Shown here one piece after another: positions 25,240-33,763 of a stretch of 64,000 bases of DNA. Source of the stretch: Prevotella multiformis DSM 16608. GTDB lineage: Bacteria; Bacteroidota; Bacteroidia; Bacteroidales; Bacteroidaceae. The notes under the pieces were generated by a model. It worked only from the letters and a program-made list of their open reading frames with translations. It ran no database searches and was not told where the DNA came from. The position numbers were made by a program, and so were the translations under genes. The stretch spans positions 1,177,721-1,241,720 of the forward strand of contig NZ_GL872283.1 in assembly GCF_000191065.1 (NCBI RefSeq), in the 5' to 3' direction. Numbering within the stretch: position 1 is the first letter of the stretch; each line of letters opens with the position of its first letter.

Positions 25240-26514
25240 ATGCTCCTCACACTACTTGCGGCATTGTTCTTTGTGCCTGCACCGACAGCGATAGCAGAAG
25301 CCTCCGACTCCGTCACTATACAGAAGACCGGTATAGAAATACGCTATACTCCTGCCCGGACGCTCACGCCGGGCAAAGAACCTCGCATCTGGACAAAGAC
25401 GAAAGAGACACATGCGATTGCAGCACAGGTGAATGTCACTCCGACAGAGAACTGTTTTGCAGTGGAATATAATTATCCGATTTTCTCCGTCGGCCTGCGT
25501 TACAACCTGAATCATGGCACGACCATGCACCGTGACACCCCATGGGGAGAGGCCCAGCCTGTGGAGTATACAAGCAAATTAGGGAATCTTCTCACGCTCT
25601 ACGGCATTTTTAACCGTCCCATCCATCGCGGCCGCCGCTGGCAATGGGGCTATTACCTCGGTACAGGAATCGGCTACACGGCCTTAAAATACAACCGGCA
25701 GAACGATATAGACAACGAGTACATCGGTTCACATCTGAACATCTTCTTCACGGCAGGACTATACGGGCAATATCAGTTTGCAAAGGAATGGAGTGTCAAA
25801 GGCGGACTGGACTTTGCCCATCACAGCAACGGTGCAATGGAACGGCCGAACAAAGGGGCAAACTACCTGGGGCCATTCGTCGGTGTCGTGTACGAACCTG
25901 ATGCACAAACGACGAAAGCGGCAAAACGGAACACGGCTGTCACAGAACCTTTCCAAAAATACTGGTTCATGGAACTGACACTGGGAATAGGGGGAAAGAC
26001 GCTGCTTGAGGAATGGCTGCAGACACAATTCGGAACGCCACAGGGACAGCCTGATTACAGGAAAGAACGGTTTACCTTGTACGGTGCCTATTCTTTCCAT
26101 GCCCATCTGCTCTATCGCTACGCCCGACGCTGGGTATCAGGCCTCGGTTTCGGCATCTTCTATGGAGATTACGCCAGCCGGATCGCACAACTTGATGAGA
26201 CGAACGGATATATCGGAGAGAAACACAGCCCGTGGTCAGCCAGCATAGAAGCGCGCCACGAAGTCTATTACGGGAATCTGTCTGCCCGGGTCAGCCTGGG
26301 TTACTACCTTTACCGCCACATGGGGTATAAATCTCACAACGGACTGGAAAAGCCCTACCATGAGCAGGTCGGCGTTTTCTACAGCTTCCCGAAACTGAAA
26401 GGCATCACTTTGGGATTCAGCGTAAATGCGCATGCCACCAAAGCTGATTTTACAGAGCTGCAGATAACATTCCCCTTCAGACTTCGGGAACGTGGAGGGC
26501 ATGACCGTCTCTGA
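25240..26514 (+). CDS. PagL-like acyloxyacyl hydrolase (lipid A 3-O-deacylase family)
   Basis: PagL-type enzymes are outer-membrane barrels that remove an acyl chain from lipid A. The signature FAHHSNGAMERPNKGANYLGP at residues 192-212 (split here by rule: FAHHSNGA, then RPNKGAN) contains the H-x-S-N site (H194, S196). A signal peptide covers about 1-20. At 424 residues the chain is more than twice the size of proteobacterial PagL (about 150-190 aa). The second half adds further beta strands and ends in FPFRLRERGG. It follows the barrel gene at 14 bp and is probably transcribed from promoter copy B. Confidence 0.82.
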   Translation: MLLTLLAALFFVPAPTAIAEASDSVTIQKTGIEIRYTPARTLTPGKEPRIWTKTKETHAIAAQVNVTPTENCFAVEYNYPIFSVGLRYNLNHGTTMHRDTPWGEAQPVEYTSKLGNLLTLYGIFNRPIHRGRRWQWGYYLGTGIGYTALKYNRQNDIDNEYIGSHLNIFFTAGLYGQYQFAKEWSVKGGLDFAHHSNGAMERPNKGANYLGPFVGVVYEPDAQTTKAAKRNTAVTEPFQKYWFMELTLGIGGKTLLEEWLQTQFGTPQGQPDYRKERFTLYGAYSFHAHLLYRYARRWVSGLGFGIFYGDYASRIAQLDETNGYIGEKHSPWSASIEARHEVYYGNLSARVSLGYYLYRHMGYKSHNGLEKPYHEQVGVFYSFPKLKGITLGFSVNAHATKADFTELQITFPFRLRERGGHDRL

Positions 26515-27112
26515 CCATAATCCTGTCAGACCCCTGACATAGATACCTTGATTCTAAATTAGCTCTAAATTATCAGTGTCCTATAAGAAAAGAATCAATC
26601 CTTCCATAAGTCTTTCCTTATTATCGTCAGTACAGACACCCGGGCTATGGAAGCATACCTCTTCCCCCGGATAAACTCTAAAAACATCTCTGGTTTCAGC
26701 TGATAAAATGAAACCCGCCTAAATGACAAAAAAACTTCAAAGGCCTTTTTCAGAACCGGCCTATAAGGTGATGGCGGTCTTCATTGTATCGATATGCCTG
26801 TGTGGATAATCAGGACATACCGTCAAACCACTGATCCGTTTTCTTTTTCAGTTGCTGTCACTTTTAACACTTCACACAAGCAGCACATTACAAGCCACTT
26901 ACAAAGCATCAGTGCATGACGGGAATGACAGCAACCTTCAAACATCCCTCACACCGGGGGGATTACCATGAGATAAAAATTCTGATCAGACACCGACCGT
27001 AACGGACAAGGGACAGATACCCTCTCCGACCCACAGCCCGATGGCTTCATCGGACCGGCGAGGATGTCTGCCCCCTATTATTTTAGGAACCACTATTTCT
27101 CCAGGTTCTGCC
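26515..27112. other. Gene-free region
   Basis: No gene is supported. At about 26690-26765 the minus strand carries GGTTCTGAAAAAGGCC and TTTGAAG, a weaker relative of the repeats at 23.8 and 28.9 kb. A weak hairpin (AGGAACC/GGTTCT, 27087-27110) lies at the end of the M64 gene. Confidence 0.5.
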
Positions 27113-28414
27113 CTACTCTCCTGTATAGAACTTGATCAGCTTCGTCAGTCCCAGGCGACAAGCCGGACAGAACTCCGGATGCGTGTTGGTGCGCATACGG
27201 CAGTCGGGGAAAGCCCGATAGACACCGTGCTGGGAATAGCCGGCCGGTTCGTAAGCCCCCACTTTCCACTTGTCACGCCGTGCATTCGGCTTGTCCAGAT
27301 CGGAAGGCTGCGGAGTCGGCAGCGGAGTCTTCTTGTCAATGAGGTTTTCCCATTTCCCATGGAAATCAACAAGCGTGGTAAGGTTAGGCTCCCATGGCTC
27401 CACGTCTGTAGGATACATGCTGATCTGCTCCTGGTCATAGGCATATTCATCTCCCAGTCCTGCAAAGGAATGGCCGAACTCATGAACGACGACCGGCTTG
27501 AAATAAGCATGATGCGCCATGGAAAGATTATAAGAGTTCAGAATACCGCCACCGCCGTACTTCTCGGTATTCACGAGTACGATGATATGCTCATAAGGAG
27601 TCCCTGCCAGCCAGTCGTGGAGGTCTTTCAGGTGAAGTGTCGTAAGATACCGGTCACTGTAGAACGTATCGAAATGCGAGTGCAGAGCGGTATTTTTCCA
27701 GATGCCCTTAGACGGCTCGGATGTACCGCTTTCCACCGACGGAGACTTGACTGCTACGATATTGAACCGATGTCGCAGTGACTTGAATGGCTCGTGGGCA
27801 AAGAGAGCTTCCATTGCTGTACGGCAATCCTCGATAAAGGTCGGCATTTCCGTCTCCTTGTATCCCTCGGCAACATAGGCGATATGGATGCAGTGCGTAG
27901 GGTCTGCGGCTTTCTGCAGGGTCTCGTAAGGTGTCACGGACCGCTCGCCGATGTGTCGGATAAGAATATCCTTCGGCGCAACCGTATGTGTCATCGAAAC
28001 CGTTACCTCCCGCCGGTTGTTCCGCAGATCAATGGTCACATCCACCGTATCTTTTGGATATGGAACAAGAAAGACATTCTCAAAGGATTTCCCAGACGGT
28101 CTCTTTGCTTCATCATACGTCAGCCACTCCTGGAAAAGTGTTGAGAAAGAGTTCCGGTAGACAACCTTCTGTGTGCGGTGGTCGCGGACGGTCACCTGTC
28201 CGTTTCCCTCTACCGGCACTTCGGCCAGTCGGTCGTGCTTGCCATACCAGTGTGGAATGCGCGACAATTCGTCTACGGCAATCGTCTGGTGCTTCGCATT
28301 GCCGGCAAAGATGTAGTCAAGCCGGAGTGTCGCATCCTCAAAGTAGCGGTCAAAATCCTGTGCCGCAGCAGTCAGCGCAACAGCCAGGAACAGAAAAGTG
28401 ATGATTTTTCTCAT
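27113..28414 (-). CDS. M64-family (IgA peptidase-like) zinc metallopeptidase
   Basis: The 433-residue exported protein has a signal peptide (about 1-18, ending AAAQ), an N-terminal beta domain and an M64 catalytic domain with HEFGHSFAGLGDEY at 311-324. In it the two His, the Glu and a downstream Asp or Glu would bind zinc. Other family features are HIAYVAEGY and NTEKYGGGGILN. The family was named after an IgA-cleaving enzyme, but most Bacteroidetes members have unknown substrates. It has its own promoter (28532-28562) and a leader of about 110 bp. Confidence 0.88.
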   Translation of the reverse strand: MRKIITFLFLAVALTAAAQDFDRYFEDATLRLDYIFAGNAKHQTIAVDELSRIPHWYGKHDRLAEVPVEGNGQVTVRDHRTQKVVYRNSFSTLFQEWLTYDEAKRPSGKSFENVFLVPYPKDTVDVTIDLRNNRREVTVSMTHTVAPKDILIRHIGERSVTPYETLQKAADPTHCIHIAYVAEGYKETEMPTFIEDCRTAMEALFAHEPFKSLRHRFNIVAVKSPSVESGTSEPSKGIWKNTALHSHFDTFYSDRYLTTLHLKDLHDWLAGTPYEHIIVLVNTEKYGGGGILNSYNLSMAHHAYFKPVVVHEFGHSFAGLGDEYAYDQEQISMYPTDVEPWEPNLTTLVDFHGKWENLIDKKTPLPTPQPSDLDKPNARRDKWKVGAYEPAGYSQHGVYRAFPDCRMRTNTHPEFCPACRLGLTKLIKFYTGE

Positions 28415-28531
28415 AGGTTAATCATTAAATCAGGGTTATTAATTCTGTTTCTCCAAATCCATCGGTCCGGCGGCGACATTGAATCCGATTTCCGGATAAA
28501 GCGTTTCCAATCGTCACCCCCTTTTGGATTG

Positions 28532-28562
28532 CAAAGTTATCAATAATAATGGGAAAAGCAAA
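28532..28562 (-). promoter_or_regulatory. Promoter of the M64 peptidase gene
   Basis: On the minus strand TTTG (28559-28562) and TAACTTTG (28532-28539) are 19 bp apart, the Bacteroidetes consensus. Confidence 0.75.
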
Positions 28563-28596
28563 GAACAGAAGAAGATTTAATTACGTTCTGATAGAA

Positions 28597-28628
28597 AAAG
28601 AGACAACTCTGTGTGAGTCGCCTCTTTG
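28597..28628 (-). terminator. Terminator of the tRNA-Thr/tRNA-Gly transcript
   Basis: AAAGAGGCGACTC pairs with GAGTTGTCTCTTT on the minus strand and is followed by T residues, 20 bp after tRNA-Gly. Confidence 0.85.
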
Positions 28629-28647
28629 CTGAAGATAAACGATGCTG

Positions 28648-28718
28648 AGCGGAATACGGGAATCGAACCCGCCTCCCAGGCTTGGGAAGCCCGTGCACTA
28701 CCGATGTGCTAATTCCGC
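28648..28718 (-). tRNA. tRNA-Gly (CCC anticodon)
   Basis: The minus strand folds into a cloverleaf: acceptor GCGGAAT/ATTCCGC, anticodon loop TTCCCAA and T-arm GGTTCGATTC. No CCA is encoded. It follows tRNA-Thr by a few bases and is co-transcribed with it. Confidence 0.95.
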
Positions 28719-28719
28719 A

Positions 28720-28795
<76 letters not shown>

Positions 28796-28807
28796 GGTAT
28801 TGCGGTG

Positions 28808-28839
28808 CAAAGATACGGCAAAAAAAACAAACAGCCAAA
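28808..28839 (-). promoter_or_regulatory. Promoter of the tRNA-Thr/tRNA-Gly operon
   Basis: On the minus strand TTTG (28836-28839), 20 bp, TATCTTTG (28808-28815), 12 bp before the tRNA. Confidence 0.85.
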
Positions 28840-28861
28840 TTTTGAATTGTGATTTTTCAAT

Positions 28862-28960
28862 TTAAAGCAGGTTCTGAAAATCATCTTTGATGGATTTCTG
28901 CCTTTCAGACGATCCGATTCCGCCTTCTTCCTGAAAGCGCAGAGCAGGCTATACGGCTGA
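28862..28960 (+). repeat. Diverged intergenic repeat, copy 2
   Basis: GGTTCTGAAAATCATC, TTTGATGGAT, GATTCCGCCTTCTTCCTG and CGGCTGAAAG match copy 1 at 23790-23905 on the other strand. Confidence 0.6.
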
Positions 28961-29037
28961 AAGTGAAGGAAGAATATGCTGCTTCAAAGGCGAAAGACAT
29001 CAGAGATGACTTCCAGAACACACCCGATCACTCCTTT

Positions 29038-29481
29038 TTATTTCTCAACCGTATAATCAGCATACTTCCGGTCTACCACGATCAGGAAGAATGGCTGTGT
29101 GGTGAAAGAACGCTGTTCCCCCTGCTTAAGTCTGTACTTCAAGACAAGGTGCGCCCTACCTTTCACTGTGAGCGAGAGGGGGGAGAATTCCGTCTCCAGG
29201 CTGGTTTCCGGGAGGATATAGGCAATGACGAAATTCTTGCTGAAATCGATCTTCGTCGGCTGTCCGCCCTTGCCCATGTGGGTTGCCTCGCCAAACTCCT
29301 TTTCAAAAGCAGTCTGCGAAGTGATTTTTTTTACTACCGGTGCAGGCTCTCCCCCGACATGGAAATAGTTGCGTGCTTCGGTGAAACGGACACGGTTGAC
29401 ACTGTCTGATACGAATTTGTCGGTGCTGCACGATGTCAACAGCATCGTCGCCACAACGAAAGAAACAAATAGTTTTTTCAT
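29038..29481 (-). CDS. Lipoprotein, possibly PrcB-like
   Basis: The 147-residue protein has a lipobox (LLTSC, Cys near residue 18). The mature part has QTAFEKEFGEA, PTKIDFSKNFVIAYILPET and a closing hydrophobic strand FFLIVVDRKYADYTVEK, which recalls the PrcB_C/protease-complex lipoprotein fold seen in Bacteroidetes, but I am not sure of the family. It should be attached to the outer or inner membrane. A promoter (CAAAAGTA, 29619-29626, minus) is about 140 bp upstream. Confidence 0.65.
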   Translation of the reverse strand: MKKLFVSFVVATMLLTSCSTDKFVSDSVNRVRFTEARNYFHVGGEPAPVVKKITSQTAFEKEFGEATHMGKGGQPTKIDFSKNFVIAYILPETSLETEFSPLSLTVKGRAHLVLKYRLKQGEQRSFTTQPFFLIVVDRKYADYTVEK

Positions 29482-29711
29482 TGTTAATTCTCTTTATACA
29501 TAAATGTTAAGACTCTTTATATAATAAGGTGGCCTCACGCCCGCATGCCTGTTCCCCTATAATGTCGGAATGACACTTCTGTGACTGACAGAATGCCACA
29601 CCAAGACATCCTTGGAAACAAAAGTAGTCTTTCTAAATGACTTATCCAATATTCCCCATCAAAAATAAACTAAGTTAACAGATGGCACAGCATTTGTTCA
29701 TGGATAGTCCG

Positions 29712-29730
29712 GACAAAGAAATTCTTTGTC
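29712..29730. promoter_or_regulatory. Perfect 19-nt dyad upstream of the YecH-like gene
   Basis: GACAAAGAA, a central A and TTCTTTGTC form a perfect 9+1+9 inverted repeat, 29 bp before the start codon. A weak -7 word (ATTCTTTG) is inside it, so a bound regulator would block transcription. Confidence 0.5.
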
Positions 29731-29759
29731 AGACAGTACACACAAAAAAAAGAGAAAAT

Positions 29760-29990
29760 ATGGCACATGGACATGATGTCCTTCACATGATGGAGGGAAA
29801 CAGTTATGCAACAAAAGAGGAACTGGTAAAAGCGATCATCGAACATTTCGGAAAAGACGAGCGTTTCCACACCTGTTCTGCTGAGAATATGGATGCCGCC
29901 GAACTGGTCGACTTCCTCACTGCCCGCGGCAAGTTCATGCCTGCGGAAGACGGTTTTACCGTAGATGCAAGCAAAATCTGCAATCATTAA
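29760..29990 (+). CDS. YecH-family (DUF2492) small metal-binding protein
   Basis: The 76-residue protein matches the YecH family: MAHGHDVLHMM at the N-terminus with two His, then TKEELVKAIIEHFG, RFHTCSAENM with His and Cys, GKFM and a final KICNH. The conserved His and Cys residues are probably metal ligands. An open frame extends 26 codons further upstream, but family members begin at MAHGHD, so this start was chosen. A perfect dyad lies 29 bp upstream, which would fit metal-responsive control. Function in the cell is unknown. Confidence 0.82.
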   Translation: MAHGHDVLHMMEGNSYATKEELVKAIIEHFGKDERFHTCSAENMDAAELVDFLTARGKFMPAEDGFTVDASKICNH

Positions 29991-30276
29991 AGCGAAGGAA
30001 TCAGATCGGCATCTGCCACAGTCCGGGTAGAGAACGGCCAAGACCTGTAAGTTAAGTCAAGACAGGTCTCTTCCGGGCAGCTCTGGCGGATCCATGCTTC
30101 CGAGACAATCAGCCCCGGCCCCTCTCCGTGAAAGGGACAGCAGACCATACGGCAGAAAGCGTATGTCGGGCATACCGCAATCATGAGGGAAAGCACGAAG
30201 AGCCGAAGGTTCCCATCGTATCAACATAGCAGAGAAATCATTTTTTTAGAATATCTTTCAAATCCCAGTATAGATT

Positions 30277-30573
30277 ATGATCAAGATTTATGGAATGAAC
30301 ACCTGTCCCGACTGCATTGCCGTTGACAGGCAGGTTGAGGGAGATGACCGCTACGAGGTCATCGACATTGGCGCACACGTAAAGTACCTGAAAGAGTTTC
30401 TGCGCCTGCGCGACAACCATGCTGTATTTGATGATGCCAGAAAACAGGGCTATGCCGGCATTCCCTGTTTCGTGCTGGAGGACGGTACCGTAACGCTTTC
30501 CCCGGAGGAGGCAGGCATACGGCTGGATGCCACGCCGGCAGCTTCCTGCAGGCTGGACGGTTCCGGATGCTGA
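30277..30573 (+). CDS. Glutaredoxin-like protein with CPDC site
   Basis: The protein starts MIKIYGMNTCPDCIAVDRQV, a thioredoxin-fold opening with the redox pair CPDC at 10-13. It has the cis-Pro loop GIPCFVLEDG and ends in SGC. At 98 residues it is of glutaredoxin size, and the CPDC site and DIGAHVKYLKEFL helix are typical of the Bacteroidetes and Clostridia glutaredoxin-related group. It should catalyse thiol-disulphide exchange in the cytosol. A strong hairpin ends the transcript 56 bp after the stop. Confidence 0.82.
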   Translation: MIKIYGMNTCPDCIAVDRQVEGDDRYEVIDIGAHVKYLKEFLRLRDNHAVFDDARKQGYAGIPCFVLEDGTVTLSPEEAGIRLDATPAASCRLDGSGC

Positions 30574-30628
30574 CTCGTCCTGCACGTGACAGGCGTCGGA
30601 ACACACCGGCAGTGGGGAAACACGGGAA

Positions 30629-30683
30629 AGGGGACATCCCGGGAGAGCATGCAGACCGCATGCCCGTCCGGGATGTCCCCCTT
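30629..30683. terminator. Bidirectional terminator hairpin
   Basis: AAGGGGACATCCCGG pairs with CCGGGATGTCCCCCTT around a loop that itself contains GCATG/CATGC. It lies between the convergent glutaredoxin-like and sigma-factor genes. Confidence 0.75.
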
Positions 30684-30698
30684 CCTACGTATATTGCC

Positions 30699-31295
30699 CT
30701 ATGCCAGCTGCAGGCTCACCTTATGCTCCCGCACCATCCTTCTCAGATTCAGGATGGCGTAGCGCATACGTCCCAGACTGGTATTGATGCTGACCCCTGT
30801 CGTCTCGGCAATTTCCTTGAAAGACATCTCCTGGTAGAAACGCATGAACACTACCTCGCGCTGTGAGGCAGGGAGCAGGTTCATCAGCCGTTTCACATCG
30901 GAGAGCGTCTGGCTGTTGACAAACTGGCACTCAACATCGGCTATCACGGTGTCATCCCCTCTGACATTCGAAAGATCATTGTCCTTGGGGGCGTCAATCA
31001 CCTTGCCAGCACGCTGCGAACGGTACCAGTCCATAATGACATTATGGGCGATGCGCATAATCCATGCCGAAAACTTCCCTGTCGGCGAATACCTCCTCTG
31101 CTGAAGTTTTGTAATGATCTTCACAAAGGTCTCCTGAAACAGGTCGTCAGCGACATCCCTGTCACGCACAACAAAGAGGATATACGAAAAGAGCTTCGAC
31201 TGATTGCGCAATAACAACTGATCGAAAGCCTCGTTACTACCTTCTATGTATGACAATGCCAACTGCTCGTCGGTCATCTCATTCAGATTCTCCAT
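30699..31295 (-). CDS. ECF-type RNA polymerase sigma factor
   Basis: The 198-residue protein has sigma region 2 (LFSYILFVVRDRDVADDLFQETFVKI, then FSAWIMRIAHNVIMDWYR) and region 4 (LLPASQREVVFMRFYQEMSFKEIAETTGVSINTSLGRMRYAIL) with a helix-turn-helix, joined by an acidic linker. Regions 1.1 and 3 are absent, as expected of ECF sigma factors. No anti-sigma gene is adjacent and the gene has a very good housekeeping promoter. This fits a stand-alone, constitutive ECF factor of the type common in Bacteroidales. Its regulon cannot be read here. Confidence 0.92.
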   Translation of the reverse strand: MENLNEMTDEQLALSYIEGSNEAFDQLLLRNQSKLFSYILFVVRDRDVADDLFQETFVKIITKLQQRRYSPTGKFSAWIMRIAHNVIMDWYRSQRAGKVIDAPKDNDLSNVRGDDTVIADVECQFVNSQTLSDVKRLMNLLPASQREVVFMRFYQEMSFKEIAETTGVSINTSLGRMRYAILNLRRMVREHKVSLQLA

Positions 31296-31364
31296 TTCTA
31301 TTATCTTCTGATGAAGTAAAGATGTTTCGATAGGCTTTTCTAACTTTTGTTCTTATTTTGCTTG

Positions 31365-31396
31365 CAAATATAAGCATTTTTATTTTTTACCGCAAA
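31365..31396 (-). promoter_or_regulatory. Promoter of the sigma-factor gene
   Basis: On the minus strand TTTG (31393-31396), exactly 20 bp, TATATTTG (31365-31372). The leader is about 60 bp. Confidence 0.85.
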
Positions 31397-31412
31397 TGTT
31401 TCACGCAAAAAG

Positions 31413-31895
31413 TCACTCGTCCAGCCATTCACTCGCTACGACATGCTTCTTCATACCGGGGATTCCCAGATATTTCTGCTTCACACCATAAAAGGCAATC
31501 GGCCTGCCATAGTTCTCTGGATTGTCCGCCAAAGCGATCTCTCGCTTCATCTTCTTTCCCACCATCTGGATGGAGATGACTTTCTCAGGGTCTGTCTCGC
31601 CGGGACTGTCTGCCAGAAGAACGGCAGCCTCAAGCGAGAAAGGCGGCTCCCATTCAGCCTGCCTGATGCTTCTGCTGCATGCCCCTACGATGTAGCCTTG
31701 CACCCAGACATATCTTTCGCCGAACGAACCGCTGCGGAACGCTGCCACACTATACACGTCCTGTTCAGCCTCATCGTCTGTCGAAGCCGCAGGCACAGGC
31801 CCGTCCTTGTCGTCTTCCGAGGGCAAGACGGTCTTCCCGCACCCCACAAGCAGGAGGGCGGAAAAGAGAAGTACTGTCAGTTGATTTCGTTTCAT
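31413..31895 (-). CDS. Lipoprotein with DUF6359-like OB-fold domain
   Basis: A lipobox (LLLVGC, Cys near 19) leads an acidic linker and then a domain with YVWVQGYIVGAC, AAVLLADSPGETDPEKVISIQM, NPENYGRPIAFYGVKQKYLGIPGMK. That series matches the small OB-like domain (DUF6359 type) often found in Prevotella and Bacteroides surface proteins. The ligand is unknown. It has its own promoter (31921-31928) and should be exported to the cell envelope. Confidence 0.7.
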   Translation of the reverse strand: MKRNQLTVLLFSALLLVGCGKTVLPSEDDKDGPVPAASTDDEAEQDVYSVAAFRSGSFGERYVWVQGYIVGACSRSIRQAEWEPPFSLEAAVLLADSPGETDPEKVISIQMVGKKMKREIALADNPENYGRPIAFYGVKQKYLGIPGMKKHVVASEWLDE

Positions 31896-31920
31896 AGGAT
31901 AGAAATTTGATTAGGTGTTG

Positions 31921-31952
31921 CAAAGTTAGAAAAAGATTCCTGACATGTCAAG
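31921..31952 (-). promoter_or_regulatory. Promoter of the DUF6359-like lipoprotein gene
   Basis: On the minus strand CTTG (31949-31952), 20 bp, TAACTTTG (31921-31928). Confidence 0.7.
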
Positions 31953-31973
31953 TCCGACGGGAAAGAAACGGAA

Positions 31974-32045
31974 AAGAAAAGAGGTTGGTGCAGGAAGCTA
32001 CCAACCTCGAATGCGATTTAGTAAAAAATCTAAATCTTGAAAAAC
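31974..32045 (-). ncRNA. Candidate small RNA of about 72 nt with own promoter and terminator
   Basis: A consensus promoter reads leftward (TTTG at 32080-32083, 20 bp, TATATTTG at 32052-32059). It is followed within 75 bp by hairpin GATTTAG/CTAAATC (32015-32036) and then by a perfect 9-bp stem GAGGTTGGT/ACCAACCTC (31981-32008) with a T-rich tail. No open frame fits in between. The next leftward gene has its own promoter after this terminator, so the transcript would be a free-standing short RNA. Confidence 0.55.
31981..32008 (-). terminator. Intrinsic terminator of the candidate small RNA
   Basis: A nine-bp perfect stem with a 10-nt loop, followed on the minus strand by TTTTCTTTT. Confidence 0.7.
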
Positions 32046-32187
32046 ACGTCACAAATATAGGTCAAATTGAACGACAATGCAAATTTTACAGTAAGAAAAT
32101 AGCGATTTTAACATTGTAAGCGCACACAGTACGGGAGAGGATGAGGAAGTCATCCGGCTGGGATGGAAGAAAAATATACGTCATTAA

Positions 32188-32219
32188 GTTGCATACCTCA
32201 TGGGAAATACCTAATTTTG
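32188..32219 (+). promoter_or_regulatory. Promoter of the frameshifted secreted-protein gene
   Basis: GTTG (32188-32191), 20 bp, TAATTTTG (32212-32219), 30 bp before the start codon. Confidence 0.65.
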
Positions 32220-32249
32220 TACGATTATAAACCTTTAAAACAAATTATT

Positions 32250-32815
32250 ATGAACAAAATTCTACGTTTGACGTTCATTGCCATACTTGCAGCAATGAGC
32301 TCTCCTTATCTTTTGCACAGAAAACTGTGACATTCAGTGCGGAACAAGACCATGGAACAACACCACAAGCTGTTACCAAAGATGGCATTACAATTGCTAT
32401 TACAAAAGGCACTCTTAACAACAATTATGCCTACCGAATCTACAAGGGCAGCACATTGACCGTATCATCAGCCAAGGCGGATATCGTGAAGATCGTTATG
32501 ATATGCGATGATTATTCAAGCGGTGCCTATCTGGCTGATGGTTTCAAGACTGGTCATGGACAGACCATTTCCTCAGACAAGAAGACTGCAACATGGGAAG
32601 GTAATACAAAAAAGGTTGAGTTTACGACATCAATACATCAGGTACGTGTAAAAAACTTTACCATTATTTTGAAAGATGTCCCGTCAGGCATTGCGGAAAT
32701 CAGCAATGCCTCTCTGAACGGGGAGGCCCCGATTTACAACCTCGCAGGACAGCGTGTGGGCAAGGAATACAAGGGTGTCGTCATCCAGAACGGAAAGAAG
32801 TTCATCAAGAAGTGA
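32250..32815 (+). pseudogene. Secreted protein gene with a frameshift in its signal peptide
   Basis: The ATG at 32250 starts a signal peptide (NKILRLTFIAILAAMSS) that in its own frame soon reaches a stop after YLLHRKL. The +1 frame continues it naturally as LSFAQKTVTFSAEQDHG and stays open to 32815. One base is therefore missing or extra between about 32297 and 32308. The body has a beta-rich domain and ends in IYNLAGQRVGKEYKGVVIQ...KKFIKK, the C-terminal tail shared by many Prevotella exported proteins. The promoter and terminator are intact. It could be a recent pseudogene, a sequencing error or a phase-variable site. Confidence 0.8.
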
Positions 32816-32878
32816 GGTCGTTCACACAAATAAGAAGAACAGAAACAGCCCGGCAAGGTTCCGGACAATAATACTTAG

Positions 32879-32904
32879 GGCAGACAGAGATGTCTGCCTT
32901 TTTT
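32879..32904 (+). terminator. Rho-independent terminator
   Basis: GGCAGAC/GTCTGCC with a 6-nt loop followed by six T, 64 bp after the secreted-protein gene. Confidence 0.9.
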
Positions 32905-33628
32905 AGTTCCGCACGCCCGTGTGGGAGATTCACAGAGACGCATCGTGTACAAGGTGCGTCAGATTTTCAATGAGCCTCCCAATACACCTTGATTTAATAG
33001 AGAGAAAACCCGACGTACCGGGAGGAGATCCAGACGTCTTTCCGTTTTGTCTTTATTTTTTACTTCCCACTGAATTGGATAGAGTATGGGGATATATCTT
33101 CGACAAGTTCAACGAAAGTAAGCGGAATAGAAGAGAAAAGGGAAATATAGTGTAATGTTAATTTGCTTATAAACAGGAACTTGATCCTTCCATCAGAACA
33201 GGTGCTTAGTTGCGATGCAAGAGAGCGTCAGTTGGCCTGCAAGTAAGCACCGATTGACAGGCAGACAGGCACTGATTGGAACACAGACAACGGCCGTCTT
33301 GCCAGCACGACCTGCCCGACCTCTGTCCTTTGTGTGCCGGCATGGAGGAAAACCGTTATCTGACAGGCACGATATGTAAAACTATTTCATAGCTTTTCTC
33401 CCACCAGTTCCCTGCGCTTTCCGTCTTGAACCGGATGGACACGACTGGATTTAATCCGCTCTCTGCCGTCAATAACCGCATAAAATCCCGTCTTCCATGG
33501 GAACATTTTGTCTGCCGCCCGACCGGGCGATTCATCCATTGGCAGCAGTCTCCCGGACAGACGGGTGAGCCATGAGAAAGCGAAAGCCGGCAATCCGTCT
33601 GACACAAAGGGATTTTCCTTTCCTTTTT
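32905..33628. other. Gene-free region
   Basis: No gene is supported. Bases 33200-33300 contain repeated words (CTGATTGG, CAGGCA, AAGTAAGCACC) that resemble those at about 45600-45735 and may belong to the same class of interspersed spacer sequence. Confidence 0.45.
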
Positions 33629-33660
33629 CTTGGCTAATTGACAAATTAATCCTAATTTTG
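33629..33660 (+). promoter_or_regulatory. Promoter of the AGE gene
   Basis: CTTG (33629-33632), 20 bp, TAATTTTG (33653-33660). The leader would be about 97 nt. Confidence 0.75.
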
Positions 33661-33763
33661 CGGAACTTTGATGGTAAACGACATCGCTTTTTACATAAGG
33701 AAGGGCTGTCTTCCGGCGTTACCCTGCCAGAAACAAAGGATATAGTCAATATCACCTAAAAAT

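Noticed and set aside
27041-27781. Plus-strand open frame in the M64 region
   Set aside because: It is antisense to the catalytic domain of the M64 peptidase and has no family match.
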